Source: Anaerocolumna chitinilytica (lineage in GTDB: Bacteria > Bacillota > Clostridia > Lachnospirales > Lachnospiraceae). Taken from it: a stretch of 64,000 bases of DNA. A program made the position numbers and the translations under genes. The DNA is taken from the NCBI RefSeq assembly GCF_014218355.1, contig NZ_AP023368.1, forward strand, positions 5,519,501 through 5,583,500, given 5' to 3'. How positions within the stretch are numbered: the stretch's first letter is position 1; each line of letters starts with the position of its first letter. Below are positions 35,049-43,936 of the stretch, piece by piece. Under the pieces are notes generated by a model, which was not told where the DNA came from, searched no databases, and worked only from the letters and a program-made list of their open reading frames with translations.

Positions 35049-35948
35049 TTAAAGCCCGGTTAATCCCTCCATTATTAATCCTGAAGTATCTTCTTCCACC
35101 ATAATATGAATATCCTGCTTCTCACACTCTTCTTCTATTTTTGAAAGAAATAAGCTGCCGGAGCGGCTGATATTTCCGCCTATGACAAAAGTATTTGCTT
35201 TAAAGCTTTTTAAAAGAGGTAAAAAAGCAGCATTTAAGTTCTCACCAAACTCCTTGTAAGCTGCTATGGCTCCCCTATTACCGGCTATAGCCATTTCACT
35301 TAATTCTAATGGAGTTAACAGCCTATTGCAATACTTCAGGGACAATTTATTAATTCCTCTTACTGAAATATAGTCGTCTATTATGGAGGACTGGAAGGGA
35401 ACAGGGTATGCCCAGCCTTTTTCCGGAATTCCTTCCTGTATATCATCCGAAATGCTGCCGTTTATGGAATAGGCCGTACCTGCTCCGGTACCGATACACA
35501 GATATATTACCCGGTATCCCTCATGGAGTTTTCTTTTATGCATAACTCCCCGTGCATATGCTTCCACATCATTTATGAATAAGAAATCCATTCTGTCTCC
35601 AGATGTGAATTTTACCTTATCGGTTATTCCTCCCTTTATCATCTCATGGGGAATAGATACACCATATAAGCTTTCGTATTTGGCCAGGCCTTGCATCAAA
35701 GAGATTCCTTTTCCATAATCAAATGGTCCGGGAAAAGCCATACGTATACTTCGTATGGTCTTTCCCTCTTCGGTAATACCTTCCCATATCTGAGCGCATA
35801 ACGAAATGAAATGCTGTATAATAGCTTCTTTCCCTTTCTCTGCATTGGAAGGAAAATAGTACATTTGTGATGTCTTATTGTCATCCAAACAGTAATAACT
35901 TCCTTTTATGCCTGTTCCACCTATATCCAGCAGCAAATCGTATGTCAT
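35049..35948 (-). CDS. ROK family sugar kinase (299 aa)
   Basis: ROK (repressor, ORF, kinase) family sugar kinase without a DNA-binding domain, so enzymatic rather than regulatory. The phosphate 1 motif is LLLDIGGTGIKGSYY at the N-terminus and the adenosine motif region is LCIGTGAGTAYSINGSI (about residues 155-171), with the catalytic Asp in LFINDVEAYARG. The zinc-type ROK Cys cluster is missing. Within the mannoside operon it would phosphorylate mannose (or another released hexose) to feed ManA. AGAGG lies five bases before the ATG at 35948. Confidence 0.85.
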   Translation of the reverse strand: MTYDLLLDIGGTGIKGSYYCLDDNKTSQMYYFPSNAEKGKEAIIQHFISLCAQIWEGITEEGKTIRSIRMAFPGPFDYGKGISLMQGLAKYESLYGVSIPHEMIKGGITDKVKFTSGDRMDFLFINDVEAYARGVMHKRKLHEGYRVIYLCIGTGAGTAYSINGSISDDIQEGIPEKGWAYPVPFQSSIIDDYISVRGINKLSLKYCNRLLTPLELSEMAIAGNRGAIAAYKEFGENLNAAFLPLLKSFKANTFVIGGNISRSGSLFLSKIEEECEKQDIHIMVEEDTSGLIMEGLTGL

Positions 35949-35971
35949 AATGTCCTCTATTCCTCTCAAAG

Positions 35972-38416
35972 TTATATATAAAATCCTAAAACGCCTTCAT
36001 TCACTGCCTTACAGCATTCCATCGCTTCTTCCGGTGAAGCATGCTTGCCTGTAAATACCGTGTAAGTAAATTCATAAAAGCCCCCTAAATCTGCTTTAAA
36101 ATTTGTTTCCCAAAAATTATTCATAATCCAGGAATACGCCTTCGAACGGTTAAGCTCGGTGTTATTGCCATCACATAACCGGATTGGAGCTGCCTTTCTT
36201 TCCCCGAAAGTAACCAGAGGTGCGTCCTTTGTACCTACTATAATATCTGTATCCTTTCCTGTCCGAACCAAACCGTTTTGTATCAGGTAGAAATTCTGAC
36301 AGGTTCCTGGAAGCTGATCAATACCGGGCCGTATAATACAACCGGTTTTTTCTACAAAGGTCTCCCCTTCACCTGCTGTAAAAGGTAAGGCTACATATAG
36401 ATTCTCCGGTTCCCATACACTTTCCTTATGCAGGCACACTTTTGCCTCCAGTAAGGGAGCTGTTTTGTAGACTTTTAGAAATACACTGTAATATCTGGTG
36501 CCCGGAAGTTCATAGGATAGCTTTGCTGTTACAAAGACACTGCCGCTTTCCGTAATAACAATGTCCGTAAGTTTTGACGTACTTCTTTCTGTGGCAATAC
36601 TGCAGCGATTTCTTCCCATCTGTCTTCGCACTTCACAGGGATTATTATCCTTCATTGGTGTAAATTCATAGATACCTGTAAATGCCCCTTCTGCACAATC
36701 CTCTGTTATGAATTTCCCTGTCTTTTTATCAAGTATGGACGCAATTCCTTTCTCCTTGGAGAATTCCACTTTGAAATAGTCTGTTTCAACAAGGAACGGT
36801 GTTTCCAGATATTCACCGTCTACCTCAATATCCTTCACTCCTTCAGCACCGATATGTGCATGGTTTTTGATAGTGGAAGCATTTTCAAAGTTTTGTTTTA
36901 ATTTTATTATCTTTTCTTCACCGGGGGCCAGGTCTACAACAACTTCAACTTCATGGGCTCTGGATATTCTGTGTCCCTGGCATATAAGTCTTTCCCCTGT
37001 ATTTTCATCGTAAGCTTCAATAACTGCACCGGGATTCAATGGATTTCCATCTATGTACTCCCAGTACTCTATGTAAAGCTTGACAGTGCCCTGGTAACGA
37101 AGCGGCTGCGGGTTTATTACTTTATACCGTTGGTGTTTATTCGCATCGATCGAGACTTCTCCCAGTTTTGAAAGAATAATATCCAGATTTCTTGAAATAT
37201 CCGTGTTTGCATTAATAGCATAGGCATCTTTCTTTTTCTCCAAACAAGCAACCAGGGAATCCCAGGGTTCTGATATGGAAGAGGAATACCCCCATGTGTG
37301 CTCAGCATACAACATGATATTTTCTGCGGCAGCCTCTAAAAGACTGCTATTGCCAAGTTTCTGCTCCGGATCGAGTTTTTTACACAGGTCATATTTTCTC
37401 TGGGCTTCCCTGCATATTTTTACCGCATTTGCGGTAGACCCCACTCCGTCAGCCCACCAATCCGTGAAGTCTCCCTCATAGGTCGGAATTTTTTCCTTAC
37501 TTCTTTTTACCCTGGCAAAAAACTCATCCAAAGTAACCATTTTTATTGTAATTTTTCCTTTAAAGAGTAAATTCAAGTCATTTACCCTCTTAGCGATAAG
37601 CGCATTAGGAGGGGCATTATCCGTAATTGCACCGGAAACCATTAACGGGAAGAAATCAAGGGGATATTCTTCCTGCTCCAGATTAGCGCAATATCTGAGT
37701 AACCTTGTCTGTGCAATCTCAAGTTCTTTTTGTTCGGTTTCTTCTATCCCGGAAGTTCTAAACCCTCCTGCCTGTTCTGTACGAATATCATCGAACAGCA
37801 TATAGGTACTGCCGCCATGAGGGCATAAATACATTTCATTGCCCATATGGTAATGTTCACTTTCCCAGACAAGTACTTTATTTTTCTTTGGTCCCTGCCA
37901 GTAAAATGGCTGCTGCTTTCTATATAGAGGGAACATACCATGATGAGGGTGAAGAGCACACAGGAGATTTTCCACACCACACTCCCCTAAAACATCAGGA
38001 TATCCCCATGCATATCCGTTAATATCCGCAGACATACCACTCTTAATCTCTACACCGATATCTTCTCCAAACTTCTTTGCCTTCATCGTTCTGGAGAACA
38101 GAACTTCTCTGTCCACTAATTCTGTCATATTCAGGTAATTGCCTGAGAGTCCGATTTCGCCGGCCTTTACATATTCCTCGAACTTACTCTTTTGCTCCGG
38201 TGTTGCACTGGCATAGAAGTTCTCAATCTGCCATTGATTCTCACACTGCCACTTAAATCCCTCACAGTCTTTAAGCTTGCCGCTATGTATGTCGTCCAAT
38301 ATCTGTATAGCCTGCAGAATAAAATCCTTGTGATAATTCATCAGTTTTTCCTGTCGTTCCGTATATCCAATATCCGTATGAGAATGATGAATTAAATAAA
38401 TCTCCCAATTTTTCAT
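35972..38416 (-). CDS. Glycoside hydrolase family 38 alpha-mannosidase (814 aa)
   Basis: GH38 enzyme that removes alpha-linked mannose from glycans. Zinc ligands appear in HHSHTDIGYT near the N-terminus; the catalytic nucleophile should be the Asp of SADINGYAWG around residue 130; the C-terminal half is the usual beta-sandwich (KVEFSKEKGIASILDKKTGKF). No signal peptide, so it acts on imported manno-oligosaccharides. First gene of the operon with ROK, GntR and ManA (gaps 23, 30 and 15 bp), driven by the promoter at 38504-38532. A transporter for the substrate is not in the operon and must be elsewhere. Confidence 0.9.
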   Translation of the reverse strand: MKNWEIYLIHHSHTDIGYTERQEKLMNYHKDFILQAIQILDDIHSGKLKDCEGFKWQCENQWQIENFYASATPEQKSKFEEYVKAGEIGLSGNYLNMTELVDREVLFSRTMKAKKFGEDIGVEIKSGMSADINGYAWGYPDVLGECGVENLLCALHPHHGMFPLYRKQQPFYWQGPKKNKVLVWESEHYHMGNEMYLCPHGGSTYMLFDDIRTEQAGGFRTSGIEETEQKELEIAQTRLLRYCANLEQEEYPLDFFPLMVSGAITDNAPPNALIAKRVNDLNLLFKGKITIKMVTLDEFFARVKRSKEKIPTYEGDFTDWWADGVGSTANAVKICREAQRKYDLCKKLDPEQKLGNSSLLEAAAENIMLYAEHTWGYSSSISEPWDSLVACLEKKKDAYAINANTDISRNLDIILSKLGEVSIDANKHQRYKVINPQPLRYQGTVKLYIEYWEYIDGNPLNPGAVIEAYDENTGERLICQGHRISRAHEVEVVVDLAPGEEKIIKLKQNFENASTIKNHAHIGAEGVKDIEVDGEYLETPFLVETDYFKVEFSKEKGIASILDKKTGKFITEDCAEGAFTGIYEFTPMKDNNPCEVRRQMGRNRCSIATERSTSKLTDIVITESGSVFVTAKLSYELPGTRYYSVFLKVYKTAPLLEAKVCLHKESVWEPENLYVALPFTAGEGETFVEKTGCIIRPGIDQLPGTCQNFYLIQNGLVRTGKDTDIIVGTKDAPLVTFGERKAAPIRLCDGNNTELNRSKAYSWIMNNFWETNFKADLGGFYEFTYTVFTGKHASPEEAMECCKAVNEGVLGFYI

Positions 38417-38476
38417 TGCTATAGTTCCTTTCTTGGATTCCTTAAATTTTCAAAGTATAGTACTATTGAATCATAC

Positions 38477-38492
38477 GTTATAACGTTATAAC
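38477..38492. promoter_or_regulatory. Candidate GntR operator of the mannoside operon
   Basis: GTTATAAC repeated twice without spacer (38477-38484 and 38485-38492); each octamer is itself a palindrome. It lies just downstream of the -10 element, at about +7 to +25 of the minus-strand transcript, a position that would block transcription. Confidence 0.55.
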
Positions 38493-38503
38493 CTTTCTGC
38501 TAT

Positions 38504-38532
38504 ATAGTAACATTCCTTTTTGTTCTTGTCAA
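38504..38532 (-). promoter_or_regulatory. Sigma-A promoter of the GH38 operon
   Basis: On the minus strand TTGACA (plus 38527-38532) and TACTAT (plus 38504-38509) with a 17-bp spacer. Leader of about 80 nt to the ATG at 38416. Confidence 0.7.
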
Positions 38533-38660
38533 TAAAAAGACTCCTCTATAATAAGCAATTGCAATTATTACGAATATGGCAACTGCGGTAGAATAATGAA
38601 TTTATTTTTCCCTCCTTACATAAGCTTTAATAACAGTCATATAATAATTGGCTTTAAAGC

Positions 38661-38689
38661 TTGACAAACTTTTAGAAACCTTATATCTT
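38661..38689 (+). promoter_or_regulatory. Sigma-A promoter of the DUF885 lipoprotein gene
   Basis: TTGACA (38661-38666) and TATCTT (38684-38689) with a 17-bp spacer; the start codon at 38742 follows about 45 bp later. The rest of 38533-38660 shows nothing I can name. Confidence 0.55.
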
Positions 38690-38741
38690 GCATATAGGTG
38701 TTACTAATGGTTCCTATTTGCCCAAAGAAAGGTATGATTCT

Positions 38742-40493
38742 ATGAAAAAACACAGAAAGCTATTTCTTGTTTTCTTTTCTCTGCTTTTACTTATGCTAAT
38801 ATTGTCCGGATGTGAAAAGAAAACAAATAAAGAGTCTACTCGCAAAGATTTTGACAGCTTTACCAACGAGGTATTTAAAAAGGAAGTAACCCAGGATACC
38901 ATTACGCTGAATTTTTCTTTGGCTAATCCTAAGAACTACGGTATAACCAATCCTCCTGTTACCTTTGGCCATTATTCTTTAAGTGAAATGAAAAAGTCCC
39001 TCTTAGCAGCTGAGAATTATCTTGCTGCCTTAAAGGACTTTTCCTATCGTGATCTGGATAGTAAGCAAAAGCTGACTTATGACATCTTAAAGGATTACTG
39101 GACCCTTGAAATGAACAGCGGTAACTTTCCCCTATACAACGAAATTCTTGGACCTACCACCGGCCTTCAGGCACAGCTTCCCGTGCTGCTGGCAGAGTAT
39201 AATTTCTACACCAAGGACGATATTGATACCTACATAAAGCTGCTTCCCGGTATTACCGACTATTTTAAAGAAATATGCCAGTATGAAGAACAAAAATCTA
39301 AGGCCGGTCTTTTTATGAGCGATAGTGTTGCAGACAGTATTCTGGCACAATGTGAGGCCTTTATTGCCGATAAAGAGAATAATTATCTTATTGAGGTATT
39401 TAATGATAAAGTATCTTCCTATAAGGGTCTCTCTAAAAAAGAAATAAAAGCTTACGAAAAGGCCAACAAAAACGCTGTCATAAACAACGTTATCCCCGCC
39501 TATCAGCTTTTGATAGATACCTTAAACAGCTTGAAAGGCACCGGAAAAAATGACGGAGGTCTTGCCGGGCTGCCCAAAGGCAAGGAGTATTACCGCTATC
39601 TTTTGGCTTCCAATACCGGTACCGACCGCTCGCCGGAAGAGCTGATTAAACTCTTGGATAATTCAATCTTAAGTAATTTAAGAGCTCTTAATGCTTTAAC
39701 ATCAAAGGATTCCAAGATATATGAAGAGGCTGCAAATGTAAGTTACCCTCTCACAAAACCGGTGGAGATATTAGATTACCTCAAGAGTACCATAAGCCAG
39801 GACTTTCCGCCCTGCCCCAAGGTTGATTTTACAGTAAAATATGTGCATAAATCCCTGCAGGATTATCTAAGCCCTGCCATGTACCTGGTTCCGGCTATTG
39901 ATAACTATAAAAATAACGTTATCTATATCAACGAAAATCCTGATTATCAAGGCCAGGAAATCTTTAATACCCTTGCACACGAAGGTTACCCCGGGCATCT
40001 CTACCAGTCCGTTTACTTTAGAAATACCAATCCAACTCCTATACGAAGCCTTTTGAATTTTGGAGGTTACGCCGAGGGGTGGGCCACCTATGTGGAATTC
40101 TATTCTTATCACATGGCCGGCTTTTCCGATAACGAAGCCTCTTTCCTCGAACACAGTATGGCAGCTAATATGTCCCTGTACTGCCGGCTGGATATTGGTA
40201 TTAATTATGAAGGCTGGAATATTGCTCAGACCGCTTCTTACCTCCAGCAATTTGGTATCACCGATAAGAACACCGCCAAGGTTCTGTATACAACTATGGT
40301 TGAAGAACCTGCCCTCTATCCGGAATATGGAGTTGGATATCTGGAATTTATGGAGTTAAAGAATACAGCACAAAAAGCCTTGGGTAATAAATTCAACCTA
40401 AAAGAATTCCATAAATTTGTCTTAGATATTGGCCCCTCCCAATTCGAAATTATCGATAAACGCATGGACAGCTGGTTAAAAACCCAGAAGTAA
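38742..40493 (+). CDS. DUF885 family peptidase-like lipoprotein (583 aa)
   Basis: Membrane-anchored extracellular protein. The N-terminus is a lipoprotein signal: KKHRKLFLVFFSLLLLMLI then the lipobox LSGC, with Cys lipidated. The main domain belongs to the DUF885 family, distantly related to zinc metallopeptidases; the motif LAHEGYPGHLYQ (about residue 408) is its HExxxGH zinc signature, and GYAEGWATYVEFYS supplies the third ligand. A peptidase or carboxypeptidase activity is inferred. The ATG at 38742 is chosen for the AAAGG upstream and because the signal sequence begins there; the longer frame to 38688 is not supported. It is single; the 73-bp repeat array follows. Confidence 0.85.
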   Translation: MKKHRKLFLVFFSLLLLMLILSGCEKKTNKESTRKDFDSFTNEVFKKEVTQDTITLNFSLANPKNYGITNPPVTFGHYSLSEMKKSLLAAENYLAALKDFSYRDLDSKQKLTYDILKDYWTLEMNSGNFPLYNEILGPTTGLQAQLPVLLAEYNFYTKDDIDTYIKLLPGITDYFKEICQYEEQKSKAGLFMSDSVADSILAQCEAFIADKENNYLIEVFNDKVSSYKGLSKKEIKAYEKANKNAVINNVIPAYQLLIDTLNSLKGTGKNDGGLAGLPKGKEYYRYLLASNTGTDRSPEELIKLLDNSILSNLRALNALTSKDSKIYEEAANVSYPLTKPVEILDYLKSTISQDFPPCPKVDFTVKYVHKSLQDYLSPAMYLVPAIDNYKNNVIYINENPDYQGQEIFNTLAHEGYPGHLYQSVYFRNTNPTPIRSLLNFGGYAEGWATYVEFYSYHMAGFSDNEASFLEHSMAANMSLYCRLDIGINYEGWNIAQTASYLQQFGITDKNTAKVLYTTMVEEPALYPEYGVGYLEFMELKNTAQKALGNKFNLKEFHKFVLDIGPSQFEIIDKRMDSWLKTQK

Positions 40494-40503
40494 GACGCGC
40501 TTA

Positions 40504-40789
40504 AAGAATGGGCCGAGGATTTCGCAGACCCAATCTTACGTAGGAATTACGCCCTTCAATTATTTCATTACACCTCAAGATTGGGCCGAGGATTTCGCAG
40601 ACTCAATCTTACGTAGGAATTACGCCCTTCAATTATTTCATTACACCTCAAGATTGAGCCGAGGATTTCGCAGGCTCAATCTTGCGTAGGAATTACGCCC
40701 TTCAATTATTCCATTACACCTCAAGATTGGGCCGAGGATTTCGCAGGCCCAATCTTGCGTAGGAATTATTCTTTTCAATAATTCCTACT
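40504..40789. repeat. 73-bp tandem repeat array with conserved hairpin, four units
   Basis: GGCCGAGGATTTCGCAG-type cores start at 40511, 40584, 40657 and 40730, exactly 73 bp apart. Each unit holds a hairpin of the form AAGATTGGGCC / GGCCCAATCTT around GAGGATTTCGCA, followed by GTAGGAATTACGCCC and a CAATTATTTCATTACACCTC spacer. Stems of units 3 and 4 co-vary (GAGCC/GGCTC against GGGCC/GGCCC). The array ends with a perfect 12-bp palindrome GTAGGAATTATT/AATAATTCCTAC (40759-40789) that can terminate transcription. It fills the gap between convergent genes. Confidence 0.9.
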
Positions 40790-41564
40790 AGGATCCGGTG
40801 GATTTATAATGTTTTACTCCGACTCTCCACAGCAAAAAGCATGGAGCCAGAAACAGTAATGCGGCAAGGGGCAGGCCCATATAAAAAACCTTATCACTTT
40901 TACCCAGTATATACAGTAACGGATAATATTGAATCAAAGCATAGGGCACCAAAAAGGTGCACAGCAGTAATACCTTACTTCCATATACACTGATAGGATA
41001 TTTTCCGAATTCCCTTGCTCCGTCTGTAAATATATTCATAAACTCCAGACCTTCCAGGGTAAAAAAGCAAAGCGCCGCATATATCACAAATAATCCGAAG
41101 AATACCCCAGTCCCCCCTATAATCATAAAAATAACCGTAAGTATCCTGGCAGCATTCCAGGATACTTGTGCGTTTACAATGCCATAGACAAGCATAACAA
41201 TTGCCTGAAGCATACGGCCTAACCTGGTTAGTTCTATTTTAGTACCAAGTACCTGTAATACTATATTTCTGGGCCGGACCATAATCCTGTCAAAACCACC
41301 GTTGGACAGAAGAGAAGCAAAGCCGTCAAAGCCTCTTGCAAAGCATTCAGCCAAAGAGAACTGCATCAGTACAATGGAAAAACACAATAAAACCTCACTG
41401 AACCGGAAGCCCTTTACTTCATTGAATCTTTGAAACATAAAAAGTACTCCTAAGAATACATTAAAAGCCACAAGGAATTGGCCCAAGGTAGTCATGATAA
41501 AGGAGGTCTTGTATTCCATGGCACTTTTTAGTTGAATATTAAAATATTTAAAGTATAGTTTCAT
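40788..41564 (-). CDS. ABC-2 type transporter permease (258 aa)
   Basis: Integral membrane subunit of an exporter, COG3694-like. About six hydrophobic helices can be seen (TTLGQFLVAFNVFLGVLFMF; VLLCFSIVLMQFSLAE; IVMLVYGIVNAQVSW; VIFMIIGGTGVFFGLFVIYAALCFF; VLLLCTFLVPYALIQYYPLLYIL; GLPLAALLFLAPCFLLW). The central GGFDRIMVRPRNIVLQVLG is the conserved cytoplasmic loop of the family. Third gene of a minus-strand operon with a second permease and the ATPase. Exported substrate is unknown; related systems carry antimicrobials or lipids. Confidence 0.85.
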   Translation of the reverse strand: MKLYFKYFNIQLKSAMEYKTSFIMTTLGQFLVAFNVFLGVLFMFQRFNEVKGFRFSEVLLCFSIVLMQFSLAECFARGFDGFASLLSNGGFDRIMVRPRNIVLQVLGTKIELTRLGRMLQAIVMLVYGIVNAQVSWNAARILTVIFMIIGGTGVFFGLFVIYAALCFFTLEGLEFMNIFTDGAREFGKYPISVYGSKVLLLCTFLVPYALIQYYPLLYILGKSDKVFYMGLPLAALLFLAPCFLLWRVGVKHYKSTGS

Positions 41565-41704
41565 AATAAACTCCCATGATATGCGCTTTCATATACACAT
41601 AGATATTTACACTGTCAGCGTACCGTAATCCGCCCTACCAACGGCCGCAGATATAGGTGCCGTTGTGCCGTTCAAATTAACGCAGGAATAAATTGTCTAT
41701 TCCT

Positions 41705-42556
41705 TTAGCCGCCTTGCACTGTTACTTTACTTATCCCACGAGCTAGCATCCATCTGCCAATCAGAATCAATGCCACACACCAGAATAGCTGCAGTAATAT
41801 TCCTCTATAAAGCTCCATTCCATAGATATCGCCCCCGTAAATACGAAGGGGAAGATTCTGCATCGATGCAAAAGGGAGGTAGGAAATCACCTTTCCTATC
41901 TTTTCCGGAAAAAAGGGTAAAGGAATAACTGCACCGGTTAAAAGCTCTGATACAGCAGAAGCCAGAAGCCTGACACCAAGCGCTGAAATTGTGTAAAAAC
42001 ATATAATATAAGTAATCATGCAGAAACTGATTACTACCAAAAAGGCTAAGATTAAAGATAACAGAAACCACCCTGCCGCTTCCGGACTCTTGGGAAGTGA
42101 CAGTCCATATGGCTTTGGTAAAAGCGCAGCTACAATTAGTATGGGAAAGGCCCTGAGAACAGCTTTTGACAGTCTGGTTGCCATATTTCTTACAAACCAC
42201 ATATTATAGAGAGATATGGGTCTGCACAATTCATAGGCGACATTCCCGCTTACAATCAAATCAAAGATTTCAACCTCAAAAAACCAAATCATATAGATGG
42301 ACAGCAGTGCCTGTTGCAGCCAGATATAGGAGGTCAGTGCAGAGAATTCCATGGGAAAGGCTGCTTTATTATAAACATAAAACGTTTTAAACATAAGGAT
42401 TTCAAGAGTTCCCCAGGCAAACTGCGTTACGATGCCAGCCAAGGCCGCTGCCCTGTAGGTTAGACCATAAGTAAAACGAATACGAAAAAAAGAGAGGTAC
42501 TTTTTTATATCACTACCCATTCTAAGTTTATTATCAGAAGTAGATTTCCCGAACAT
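41705..42556 (-). CDS. ABC-2 type transporter permease (283 aa)
   Basis: Partner permease, COG4587-like, with six predicted helices (YRAAALAGIVTQFAWGTLEIL at residues 35-55, YIWLQQALLSIYMIWFF, LRAFPILIVAALLP, WFLLSLILAFLVVISFCMITYIICFYT, and the C-terminal LLQLFWCVALILIGRWML). The loop ELCRPISLYNMWFVRN parallels the RPRN loop of the other permease. GGAGGG precedes the ATG at 42556. It follows the ATPase gene by 14 bp and precedes the second permease by 140 bp. Confidence 0.85.
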   Translation of the reverse strand: MFGKSTSDNKLRMGSDIKKYLSFFRIRFTYGLTYRAAALAGIVTQFAWGTLEILMFKTFYVYNKAAFPMEFSALTSYIWLQQALLSIYMIWFFEVEIFDLIVSGNVAYELCRPISLYNMWFVRNMATRLSKAVLRAFPILIVAALLPKPYGLSLPKSPEAAGWFLLSLILAFLVVISFCMITYIICFYTISALGVRLLASAVSELLTGAVIPLPFFPEKIGKVISYLPFASMQNLPLRIYGGDIYGMELYRGILLQLFWCVALILIGRWMLARGISKVTVQGG

Positions 42557-42570
42557 CAAAAATCCCTCCT

Positions 42571-43569
42571 CTATATTTCATATTGTTTGTATAAGCCTAC
42601 TACGACATCATCAAGTGATGCCCCTGCTACCGAGATATCCATGATATCTGTCTGGGAAGACAGATACGAAATAGCCTGAGACACCTTTAATATCTCCGTA
42701 TCCACTTGGATAGTAAGAACTCCCTGGCCGGCTAAGGACTGTTCCTGTGCTCCTGTAGTAGTAAGCCTCATACCCTCTGTCATTAACGGCAACATTCCAT
42801 TATACTGAACTGTTAACTGCCTGATCTTAGAGAATTTATCCCTTACTTCCTCCAGATTTCCGTCCAATAAAATCTTTCCCTTACCAATAAGTAATATTCT
42901 TTTTGTAAGAGCCTCAATGTCTTGCATATCATGAGTGGTTAAAATAACCGTAGTACCGTGTTGTCTGTTCAATTCCAAAATAAAACTTCTAACAGCAATC
43001 TTTGAGACTGCATCTAAGCCAATGGTCGGTTCATCTAAAAACAGAATTTTGGGACTATGAAGCAAAGAGGCTCCAATCTCGCATCTCATCCTTTGTCCCA
43101 GAGAAAGCTGTCTTGCCGGTGTCTTTAAGATATCCTCCAAATCCAAAAGTTCTGTCAGTTCTGATAGTTTTTTCTTGTATTCCGTTTCTTTTACCCGGTA
43201 GATATCTCTTATTAATTCGTAGGAATCCAGGATGGGTACATCCCACCATAATTGGGAGCGTTGTCCGAATACTACTCCGATGTCCTTAACATGCTCCACC
43301 CGTTCCTTCCAGGGGACTCTTCCATTTATCAAACAGTTCCCTTTGTCCGGCGTTAAAATACCGCTTAATATCTTAATAGTGCTGCTCTTTCCCGCACCAT
43401 TGGGACCGATATACCCTACCATTTCACCATCTCCAATGGTAAAAGAAATATCGTCCAGTGCCCTTACCTCCTGGTATTCCCTGTGTACAAAAGACTTCAA
43501 TGCTTCCTTAAAACCAGCACTGCGTCTTGCGACCTGAAAGGTCTTAGTAACTCCTGTTACTTCAATCAT
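42571..43569 (-). CDS. ABC transporter ATP-binding protein (332 aa)
   Basis: ATPase of the COG4586 group that always pairs with the two permeases downstream. Walker A GPNGAGKSSTIK, Q-loop VVFGQRSQLWWDVP, signature LSLGQRMR (degenerate LSGGQ) and Walker B ILFLDEPTIGLD can be read. The N-terminal segment with VHREYQEVRALDDISF is typical of this group. GGAGG lies nine bases before the ATG at 43569. First gene of the operon, with a consensus promoter at 43750-43778 and a 170-nt leader. Confidence 0.9.
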   Translation of the reverse strand: MIEVTGVTKTFQVARRSAGFKEALKSFVHREYQEVRALDDISFTIGDGEMVGYIGPNGAGKSSTIKILSGILTPDKGNCLINGRVPWKERVEHVKDIGVVFGQRSQLWWDVPILDSYELIRDIYRVKETEYKKKLSELTELLDLEDILKTPARQLSLGQRMRCEIGASLLHSPKILFLDEPTIGLDAVSKIAVRSFILELNRQHGTTVILTTHDMQDIEALTKRILLIGKGKILLDGNLEEVRDKFSKIRQLTVQYNGMLPLMTEGMRLTTTGAQEQSLAGQGVLTIQVDTEILKVSQAISYLSSQTDIMDISVAGASLDDVVVGLYKQYEI

Positions 43570-43571
43570 AT

Positions 43572-43667
43572 TCAATTTCCTCCTGGTAGTAATACTTCAC
43601 ATCTTTCATCATCAGAGGGCATATCCGTAAGCAGTTTTACTGTTTCCCGGACATATCCATAAATGAA
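43572..43667 (-). other. Possible remnant of a coding sequence in the ABC operon leader
   Basis: On the minus strand an open stretch without a start codon reads FIYGYVRETVKLLTDMP and continues to a TGA that overlaps the ATPase ribosome binding site. The composition is protein-like, and stop codons interrupt it upstream. It may be the end of a decayed gene (a regulator would be usual here) or chance. Confidence 0.2.
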
Positions 43668-43749
43668 TCAAATTTCCATATCTTGCCAAGTCTTCCTTCC
43701 TGGATTTTGCCAGAAAGAATGGTAGTACGAACTTTGCGAAAGGAACTTA

Positions 43750-43778
43750 ATTATAAACCCTTTGGGATTTTGTGTCAA
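43750..43778 (-). promoter_or_regulatory. Sigma-A promoter of the ABC exporter operon
   Basis: On the minus strand TTGACA (plus 43773-43778) and TATAAT (plus 43750-43755) with a 17-bp spacer, a perfect consensus. The inverted GGGTTT/AAACCC-like bases inside the spacer (AATCCCAAAGGGTT) form a small palindrome that could be an operator. Confidence 0.75.
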
Positions 43779-43861
43779 ACAGTTTAGCTCTTTTATTGTA
43801 TTTTCTATTGGGGTTCAGCGCTTAAACTGATGCTGCAGGTCTGAATAGTAACTTCCATATA

Positions 43862-43901
43862 CAAAAAACAGCCATCTTTCTATTTCTAGGGTTGTGGCTG
43901 C
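43862..43901 (-). terminator. Terminator of spmA-spmB
   Basis: On the minus strand AGCAGCCAC pairs with GATGGCTG and is followed by TTTTTTGT. It lies about 35 bp beyond the spmB stop. Confidence 0.65.
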
Positions 43902-43936
43902 TTTTACGGCTTAGTTTATGTAGTTCTGCAAATAAT

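Noticed and set aside
40504..40789. Possible CRISPR array
   Set aside because: The whole 73-bp unit is conserved, including what would be the spacer, and there are no cas genes in the window.
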